Source of the DNA: CAZUVM01 sp964623885
GTDB lineage: Bacteria > Verrucomicrobiota > Verrucomicrobiia > Limisphaerales > UBA8199
Direction of reading: 5' to 3'
Assembly: GCA_964623885.1 (NCBI GenBank)
Contig: CAZUVM010000187.1
Location: 1-39,932 of the forward strand
DNA: 39,932 bases
Shown in pieces: positions 34,299 through 39,932 of this stretch (position 1 is the stretch's first letter; each line of letters opens with the position of its first letter). Position numbers and translations under genes: made by a program. Below the pieces are notes generated by a model. It searched no databases, was not told the DNA's origin, and was given only the letters and a program-made list of their open reading frames with translations.

Positions 34299-37200
34299 AT
34301 GAAAACAAGAAGCAGCCTGGTAATAATACTCGCGCTGGCACTGACGCTGCCTGTCGCTGCCTTAATGATTGCCGCCCAAGTCGGGGGCCGCAATGTTCCT
34401 TCCAGACCGGAAGGCCCCTGCGATATCTACGCCGCTGCCGGCAGCCCTTGCGCTGCCGCCCACAGCACCACGCGCGCGCTGTACGCCTCCTACAACGGCC
34501 CGCTTTATCAGGTCATGCGCCAGTCGGATGGCAAGACCCTGGATATCGGCGTGGTCCAACCTTCCGCGTCGCCGGTCCCGGATGCGGGCGGATACGCCGA
34601 CGCGCCCGCGCAGGACGCCTTTTGCGCCAACACCTACTGCTGGATCAAAACCGTCTACGACCAGTCCGGCAAAGGTAACCATCTCGTCCAGGCTCCTCGC
34701 GGCGGATTCAGCGGCCCGGCTATGGGTGGGTTTAACAATGTCCCACTGGCCGATATGGCGCCGATTACCATCATGGGCCACAAGGCCTATGGTGTCTTCA
34801 TCGCGCCCGGCATGGGCCTCCGCTGGAATGACGCGCACGGCACCGCCGTCGATGACCAGGCCGAGGGACAGTACTGGGTTGTTAACGGCCACCACTATAA
34901 CTCCGGCTGCTGCTTCGATTACGGCAACGCCGAGACTGATAGCCGCGATGATGACAACGGCACCATGGAAACCACTTACTTCGGTAACGCCGGCGCGTGG
35001 TATCACGGCCCTCCTCCCGGTCCGTGGGTCATGACCGACCAGGAAAACAACCTTGTGGGTTGCGTTAACCCGGATGGCTCCAAGGGTTGCCCGGACCTGC
35101 CGAACATCACGTGGCGATTCGTGACCGGAATCGCCAAGGGCGAACCGCACCACTGGACCTCCATGGGCGGAGACGCGCAGCAAGGCGACCTCAAGGTCAT
35201 GTTCAGCGGACCGCGCGTAAATGCCACCTACGATCCGATGCGCAAGCAGGGGGCCATCCTTCTGGGCAACGGCGGCGACAACAGCAACGGCTCGCAAGGC
35301 ACCTTCTATGAAGGCGCCATGACGGCCGCAAACACTTTCCCAACCGATGCCACCGACCAGAAGGTCCAGGCCAACATCGTCGCGGCCAAGTACGATGACC
35401 CGCGACTGACCGTGGCGCCGGCTTCGGCCACCGCCGCTCCGCCCGGTCTCCAGACCTTCTCACCCGGCTCCTCGCAGGACACAACCGTGACGTTCAAGAA
35501 TACTTCGGGCGCTCCTGCGACAGCCGTCAAGTTGAGCATTTCCGTGCCCAAAGGGTGGACTTCCGTGGTTTCCGGCGGCACCGAGACATCCAAGACGTTC
35601 CCCGGCCCAGTCGCGCCAGGCGAGAGCGTGAGCGCGACGTTCAAGATCACCTCCGGGCGAGCAGCCTTCAACGGCGACCTGGTCGCCAGCGTTTCGTGGG
35701 CCAGCCAGGCGAGCGGCCAAACGCAATCAGAAAGAGCAGTCGAGAAAGTGCGCAACGTCAGCTCGATCAAGATCAACGAATTCGCGATTAGCTCCGGCTC
35801 TCCGCCCAACGCGTCCGGCTCGTTCATTGAGATCTACAACGCCGGCGACCGCGCCGGAGACCTCTCTAACTGGACGTTGGCCGAGCACCCGACCCAGCAG
35901 CCCATCTTTTCGTCGGTAAAAATCCCAGCGGGCACGAAGCTCGCGCCGCACGGCTTCTACCTGCTCGGCCTTTCCGACTCCGGGCTGGCGGTGTCCGCGC
36001 GCAAAGGAGATACCACGCTCTACGTCCGAAGTACGACCGGCATGTCCGCGGGCGACACGATTGAAATCGACACGGGCTCCGGTGTGGAAACCCGCAAGAT
36101 CGCGAATGTCGGAACAGCAGCCGGCTCCAGCACGACGCTGTGGCAACCGCTCCCCGACGGTCCGGTGGTCACGATTCCAGCCGGCTCGACCAACGTGCCG
36201 GTCACGAGCACGGCCGGATTCGAGGTCGGCCAAAAGATCGGCATCGGCTATGGCGCCTCCTATCCCGCTGTTGCCAAGGCCATGGAACAGTACGAGGTGG
36301 TCACGGTCACCGCCGTCGGCAAGCCGGGCACGCAAGCCCGACTCTCCGCGGATGCCAAAGCCGGAGACACTAACATCAAGGTCTCCTCAGTTAACAACAT
36401 TTCGGTCGGTGACCAGATCCGATTGGACATCGACAGCGTCGGCCATGGAATCGAAACCGTCACCGTCACGCGCGTCGGCGCGGCGACCAGAATCGGTCGC
36501 GGCCGCGGCGGTGCCGCCGGCGGCGCGGATCAGGGCGCCACTGGCCTCGATCTGGCGGCCCCATTAAAGTTCGATCATGCGGCCAACATCCCCTTCAGCG
36601 CCAGGGGCACGGGCGTCAGTTTCCAGCCGGCGACAGCTTTTGCCCATTCGAGCAACGAGCCTCTCCAGCCGCTCGGCACCGGCATCACTCTCGACAGTGC
36701 CGTGGCCAGGGAGCATCCTATCAATGCAGCGGTGCGTGACGCCGCCGTCAAAACCGCCGGATACCAGGGTCCTCCCGCGCCCAACCAGTGGTTCGGCGGT
36801 CCCGCGCTCTCTCCTAATGCCGGCAGCATGATCCTGCGCGACGCCGCCGGTCTGGTCGTGGATAGCCTCAACTACGGTGGCCTCGTCGATCCTTGGGCGG
36901 CCGAGGGTTACCAGGCCGCGTCCGGAGCGGGGCAGGGCGGTTGCAGCGTGACTGCGCCCGGCGGTGGCAGGGGCTTCGGCGGTCGGGGCGGTGCAACCGG
37001 CACATCCAATCGAAGCGCCGGCCGATTCCCGGATGGCGCCGACACCGACAGCAATTGCCACGATTTCCTTTTGCAGGCCGCTACCACGCTGCCGGTCGAA
37101 TCGACCGCGGGCGCAAACAACATCAAAGTCACCAGCGTAGCAGACTTTGGCGCCGGTCAGACGATTAGCATTGATACCGGCGAGAACCGCGAAACTGCCA

Positions 37201-37571
37201 TCATTTCTACTGTTGGTACGCCCGGCGCTACCTCGGTGAACACGGCCATCGAAGCCGGCGCAACCGCTGTCCCGGTCGCCAATGCTTTCGGCTTTAGCCC
37301 TGGCCAGACCATCACGATTGACAGCGGCACAAATCATGAGACCGCCGTTGTCGCCTCCGTTACCGGCGGACGCGGCGGCTTTGGTGGCGGCCCTCGCACA
37401 ATTACTGTCGCATCACCGCTCACGCTTGCGCACGCCGAGGGTGCCCAAGTCTCCGGCAGTGGCATCACGCTCACTGCTGCACTATCTAAGACACATGCCA
37501 GTGGGTCGCCGGTCACCGGCGGCGTTCCCACGCCCGGTGCACCCAACCAGTATTTCCGCAGACTTCAGTGA
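34299..37571 (+). CDS. Secreted GH54-type alpha-L-arabinofuranosidase with NEW3-like and lamin-tail domains
   Basis: 1090 residues with a signal peptide (LVIILALALTLPVAALMIAA). Residues about 38-365 match the catalytic domain of GH54 arabinofuranosidase B: GPCDIYAAAGSPCAAAHSTT, YDQSGKGNHLVQAP, the vicinal-Cys motif CCFDYGNAET, Glu249 in TDQENNLVG (nucleophile by analogy) and Asp327 in GGDNSNGSQGTFYEG (acid/base by analogy). The 78-residue spacing between them is close to the 76 in the fungal enzyme. Then comes a NEW3-like beta domain (about 367-490) and a lamin-tail domain (starts IKINEFAISSGS). That domain appears interrupted by repeated modules and closes with SMILRDAAGLVVDSLNYGG. Five copies of a roughly 40-residue module (AGDTxIxVxSxxGFxxGQxIxIDxGxxxETxxVxxVG) and Arg-Gly-rich linkers are present. 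It should release arabinose from arabinan or arabinoxylan outside the cell. Confidence 0.85.
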   Translation: MKTRSSLVIILALALTLPVAALMIAAQVGGRNVPSRPEGPCDIYAAAGSPCAAAHSTTRALYASYNGPLYQVMRQSDGKTLDIGVVQPSASPVPDAGGYADAPAQDAFCANTYCWIKTVYDQSGKGNHLVQAPRGGFSGPAMGGFNNVPLADMAPITIMGHKAYGVFIAPGMGLRWNDAHGTAVDDQAEGQYWVVNGHHYNSGCCFDYGNAETDSRDDDNGTMETTYFGNAGAWYHGPPPGPWVMTDQENNLVGCVNPDGSKGCPDLPNITWRFVTGIAKGEPHHWTSMGGDAQQGDLKVMFSGPRVNATYDPMRKQGAILLGNGGDNSNGSQGTFYEGAMTAANTFPTDATDQKVQANIVAAKYDDPRLTVAPASATAAPPGLQTFSPGSSQDTTVTFKNTSGAPATAVKLSISVPKGWTSVVSGGTETSKTFPGPVAPGESVSATFKITSGRAAFNGDLVASVSWASQASGQTQSERAVEKVRNVSSIKINEFAISSGSPPNASGSFIEIYNAGDRAGDLSNWTLAEHPTQQPIFSSVKIPAGTKLAPHGFYLLGLSDSGLAVSARKGDTTLYVRSTTGMSAGDTIEIDTGSGVETRKIANVGTAAGSSTTLWQPLPDGPVVTIPAGSTNVPVTSTAGFEVGQKIGIGYGASYPAVAKAMEQYEVVTVTAVGKPGTQARLSADAKAGDTNIKVSSVNNISVGDQIRLDIDSVGHGIETVTVTRVGAATRIGRGRGGAAGGADQGATGLDLAAPLKFDHAANIPFSARGTGVSFQPATAFAHSSNEPLQPLGTGITLDSAVAREHPINAAVRDAAVKTAGYQGPPAPNQWFGGPALSPNAGSMILRDAAGLVVDSLNYGGLVDPWAAEGYQAASGAGQGGCSVTAPGGGRGFGGRGGATGTSNRSAGRFPDGADTDSNCHDFLLQAATTLPVESTAGANNIKVTSVADFGAGQTISIDTGENRETAIISTVGTPGATSVNTAIEAGATAVPVANAFGFSPGQTITIDSGTNHETAVVASVTGGRGGFGGGPRTITVASPLTLAHAEGAQVSGSGITLTAALSKTHASGSPVTGGVPTPGAPNQYFRRLQ

Positions 37572-37620
37572 GGATGATCGGATTGACATAGAGAATTGCC
37601 TCCAATGAGCCTGTTCTTAT

Positions 37621-37650
37621 ATCTGTGTTCATCTGTGTCCATCCGTGGTT
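37621..37650. repeat. Three tandem decamers at the start of the VKOR gene
   Basis: ATCTGTGTTC (37621-37630), ATCTGTGTCC (37631-37640) and ATCCGTGGTT (37641-37650) are successive related decamers. This motif is, to my knowledge, a common intergenic repeat in environmental bacterial genomes, but I could not count copies here. The GTG start of the next gene (37645) lies inside the third unit. Confidence 0.6.
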
Positions 37651-38943
37651 AATCGAATCCGTTGGGGCTTGATAGGTTTGAGTTCGCTGGCTCTGGCCTT
37701 GAGCGCCTTTCTGAGCTGGCATTATCTGGCAGGCGGATCAGTGATCGGCTGTAGCGGCGGGAGCCCCTGCGAAGAAGTGCTTAGCAGTCGATGGTCGACT
37801 GTAGCGGGCGTGTTGCCCGTCAGCGGCTTGGCAGTAGGAGCGTACCTGGCGATTCTGATAGCCAGTCTTTCCATTGGTCCGGCCACACCGGCTCCCGTCC
37901 GACGCTTAGCCTGGAGTGCCATGCTCGTCCTCGCGGGTGCGATCGCCGGCAGTGCTGTGTGGTTCATTGTCGCGCAGAAATGGCTCATTGGCGCATTCTG
38001 CCCTTTCTGTATGGCCACTCACATCACCGGCCTGCTCCTCGCGGTTCTGGTATTCTGGCAAGCCCTGGGAGCGCCGGCATCCTTGCCGGCTCCGTTGGCA
38101 GCGCCGACGAATCCTGGGTCTTCCCATCTGGGAGCGCCGGCATCTTTGCCGGCTCCAATGTCAGCACCGGCCCCTCTGGGAGCGCCGGCATCTTCCACCC
38201 ACTCCGGACTTGCCGGCACTATGCCGGCGCTTCCGTTTATTCGCCCTTGGCCCGTGATCGGCCTGGCTCTCCTCGGTCTTTCCTTCGCCGCCATTCTCGC
38301 CGCCTGCCAGATCGCTTTTACTCCACCGGCCCTCTATCGCAGCGGCCAATCTCAGGAAAACCTCCCCACCATCGATCCTCACACCGCGCCGCTGGTCGGT
38401 CCGCCGGACGCCCGCTACCTCGTAACCTTGCTCTTTGATTACAAATGCTCCCATTGCCAGCAACTGCATTTCATGCTCGATGATGCCGTACGCCGCTACG
38501 GCGGCAAACTGGCCTTTGCGCTGTGTCCAGCCCCGTTGAACACACAGTGCAACCCTTACGTCCCTCGGGACGTGGATGAATTCAAAGACTCCTGCGAACT
38601 GGCCAAAATCGCCCTCTCGGTTTGGGTCGCCAGGCGCGACGCGTTTCCCGCTTTCAACCGCTGGATGTTCTCGCTCGAGTCCGGCGACCGCTGGCGCCCC
38701 CGAAGCCTCGACGCCGCCCGGGCCAAAGCCGTCGAACTGGTCGGCCAGGCGAAGTTCGAGGCCGCCCGCATCGACCCCTGGATCGACCGGTATCTGCAAA
38801 CCTGCGTTCGGATTTACGGCGACACCGGCAGCAACGCTGTCCCCAAGCTCGTTTTCGGCTCGCGCTGGGTAACACCCAAACCAAATGGCCCAGACGACCT
38901 CGTTTCGATCCTGCACGACAGCCTGGCCGTGCCCACGCCCTGA
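37645..38943 (+). CDS. Vitamin K epoxide reductase-like/thioredoxin-fold (VKOR-DsbA) fusion protein
   Basis: 432-residue membrane protein for disulfide-bond formation outside the cytoplasm. The VKOR part (about 1-150, four or five transmembrane segments) has the loop pair Cys36 and Cys42 (GCSGGSPCEEV), the Ser/Trp-containing SSRWST, and the CPFC redox motif at Cys119-Cys122. The periplasmic thioredoxin domain (about 240-432) has Cys268-Ser-His-Cys271 (YKCSHCQQLHF) and the cis-Pro region NAVPKLVF. The single chain would pass electrons from substrate thiols through the thioredoxin domain to VKOR and quinone. The start is a GTG at 37645 inside a decamer repeat. Between the halves, residues about 141-197 are an Ala/Pro-rich linker encoded by copies of a palindromic DNA repeat (38065-38235), followed by another hydrophobic segment (about 200-225). 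Confidence 0.9.
   Translation: MVNRIRWGLIGLSSLALALSAFLSWHYLAGGSVIGCSGGSPCEEVLSSRWSTVAGVLPVSGLAVGAYLAILIASLSIGPATPAPVRRLAWSAMLVLAGAIAGSAVWFIVAQKWLIGAFCPFCMATHITGLLLAVLVFWQALGAPASLPAPLAAPTNPGSSHLGAPASLPAPMSAPAPLGAPASSTHSGLAGTMPALPFIRPWPVIGLALLGLSFAAILAACQIAFTPPALYRSGQSQENLPTIDPHTAPLVGPPDARYLVTLLFDYKCSHCQQLHFMLDDAVRRYGGKLAFALCPAPLNTQCNPYVPRDVDEFKDSCELAKIALSVWVARRDAFPAFNRWMFSLESGDRWRPRSLDAARAKAVELVGQAKFEAARIDPWIDRYLQTCVRIYGDTGSNAVPKLVFGSRWVTPKPNGPDDLVSILHDSLAVPTP
38065..38235. repeat. In-frame palindromic repeat array inside the VKOR-thioredoxin gene
   Basis: Two full 29-nt copies start with CTGGGAGCGCCGGCATC (38065-38093 and 38128-38156), a third partial copy covers 38176-38194, and an inverted copy lies at 38211-38235. 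The core is GCCGGCA-TCCT-TGCCGGC, a 7-bp hairpin with a TCCT or similar loop. All copies keep the reading frame open and encode LGAPASLPAP-type peptide. Confidence 0.85.
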
Positions 38944-39345
38944 TCCCGCCGCTCCATCCGGTGTAGCGCGGGCGTCCGCGCCTCCGGGTTTTGGCAGTGT
39001 CTCGCTGCCACGTTCCGCCATAATCTGTGACGCTCCAAATAGCTAACGCCGCAATCGGGGTTGGTGGCGGTACAATCGCCGTGGACCTTGATCGGTCAAA
39101 ACCACCACTTTGTCCCTTTACGACTTTGTCCTATATCGGTGTGATGACAAACAGGACCTAGAAAACTAAAGATGGGCGAATGACCTTGCACGCCCATTCC
39201 TTTCTCAATCAGCCACCTCCAAATGACGCTTGACACCTTCGCATTCAGGTCACAAGGTAGATCCATGGACATGGAGCTTCTTTCAAATGTTTGTCTTTGG
39301 CAAAAATCTTTGTCCCATTTGTAATGTTGGGCCGTCTCGCACGCT
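38944..39345. other. Intergenic stretch with two hairpins
   Basis: No supported gene. GCGCGG (38966-38971) pairs with CCGCGC (38976-38981), and TGGCAG (38992-38997) pairs with CTGCCA (39005-39010). Neither has a T-run, so they look like repeats rather than terminators. A minus-strand frame at 39096-39353 has no recognisable family. CTTTGTCC recurs three times between 39110 and 39315. The rest is plain. Confidence 0.45.
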
Positions 39346-39897
39346 ATGCGCACATTCGCCTATTTGACCCTGTGGCTTACGCTGACCTCCTCCCTTGCGT
39401 ATGCTTCGACGCAGGTCGTTATCACCACGAGGCCGAGGTTCGCTGACCGAGGCCAATTCACTTACCTCCTTCTGGCCGACGCCAAGCAGCGCTACGAGGT
39501 GGCGTGGGCCATGCCCCCGAAAATGCAATTCGTCCCTGTGGTGCTCGACACAAACCGCGTTTACACCTTCACCCTGCATGAGAAGCCGTACCGAGACATC
39601 ACCATTCCGGAGTTGCTGAGGGTCCAAGCCGACGGCCAGACCATTTATGACGTCGCGGTGTGCGAGGTCCACAAGACTAAGATGGAGCTAAAGGAGGTAC
39701 GAATCTCGTACGGGCTGCCCGCGCCAAGCGTGCTGCCGACCGATACCGAGAGGCGACTGTTTCCGCATTGCCGTGAGCAGGTCCTCGGTGGGTGCGTCAT
39801 TTCACCTGACAGCCCGAAGACAGAAAAGATTTATGTTTGCAGCGAGTGCAAGAGCGGTTACGAAAAATGGAAGGGAGAAAACGCGAGAACCAAATGA
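39346..39897 (+). CDS. Exported protein of unknown function with C-terminal Cys pairs
   Basis: 183 residues. A signal peptide is visible (MRTFAYLTLWLTLTSSLAYAS). The mature part has a beta-rich region (TQVVITTRPRFADRGQFTYLL, FVPVVLDTNRVYTFTLHEKP, YDVAVCEVHKTKMELKEVRISYG). The end holds HCREQVLGGC and YVCSECKSGYEKW, which look like a small zinc- or disulfide-stabilised knuckle. I recognise no family. The stop at 39897 is inside the window, so the gene is complete. There is no operon partner in view and no Shine-Dalgarno before the ATG. Confidence 0.7.
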   Translation: MRTFAYLTLWLTLTSSLAYASTQVVITTRPRFADRGQFTYLLLADAKQRYEVAWAMPPKMQFVPVVLDTNRVYTFTLHEKPYRDITIPELLRVQADGQTIYDVAVCEVHKTKMELKEVRISYGLPAPSVLPTDTERRLFPHCREQVLGGCVISPDSPKTEKIYVCSECKSGYEKWKGENARTK

Positions 39898-39932
39898 CCC
39901 AGCCCAACCACAGCATGCAGCGGATGGGAGCC

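Noticed and set aside
34362..35297. 311-codon minus-strand frame in the GH54 gene
   Set aside because: Antisense shadow, Val/Ala/Gly-rich, overlapping a well-matched catalytic domain.
39096..39353. 85-codon minus-strand frame before the last gene
   Set aside because: It overlaps the start of a signal-peptide-bearing gene, has no recognisable domain and no ribosome binding site.

Overview
The window looks like chromosomal DNA of a Verrucomicrobiota bacterium, most like the Pedosphaera/Limisphaerales side of the phylum. This is inferred from gene content only. The pointers are Tat-exported Gfo/Idh/MocA and aldo/keto oxidoreductases, large secreted multi-domain proteins (Ig, Fn3, RCC1, lamin-tail), a protein built largely of HEAT-type repeats, moderately high GC, many starts without a clear Shine-Dalgarno sequence, and short palindromic or tandem repeats between and inside genes. 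No rRNA, tRNA, CRISPR array, prophage or insertion sequence was found.

Layout. Positions 1-116 hold the 5' end of a secreted GH16-type glycosidase running off the left edge. Positions 264-7356 hold a giant KP-43-like subtilase with a C-terminal RCC1 propeller, a Tat-exported aldo/keto reductase, and a convergent Gfo/Idh/MocA oxidoreductase. Positions 7483-10810 are housekeeping: purE, convergent gltX behind panE, and an HU-type protein with its own terminator. Positions 11076-14846 run in one direction: Ser/Thr kinase, N-carbamoylputrescine amidase, RmlD-like reductase, GluQ-RS. Positions 14847-17861 hold a sparse stretch, a secreted Fn3/cadherin/cohesin-like protein and a KTSC protein. Positions 18054-21381 hold a second Tat-exported Gfo/Idh/MocA protein paired with an exported HEAT-repeat protein.

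Positions 21676-29754 are the metabolic core: an MGMT/ATL-like protein, an ADP-forming acyl-CoA synthetase fused to a GNAT acetyltransferase, a complete pyruvate:ferredoxin oxidoreductase, a dihydroorotate-dehydrogenase-like flavoprotein, and a strong terminator. Read together, pyruvate would be oxidised to acetyl-CoA with reduced ferredoxin, and the CoA ligase could then conserve energy as ATP while releasing acetate. The fused GNAT domain could link acetyl-CoA supply to protein acetylation.

Positions 29866-34059 hold a radical SAM protein with its own terminator, a Crp-family regulator with an upstream inverted repeat, a short MetE-like methyltransferase with a recognisable promoter, and a MOSC protein. 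Positions 34299-38943 hold a secreted GH54 arabinofuranosidase-like protein with unusual accessory modules, then a VKOR-thioredoxin fusion whose linker is made of an in-frame palindromic DNA repeat. The window ends with a small exported protein of unknown function.

The most interesting items are the repeat-built VKOR-Trx linker, the rare GH54 architecture, the PFOR/ACD-GNAT/DHOD-like operon, and a C-terminal module shared by two unrelated secreted proteins.
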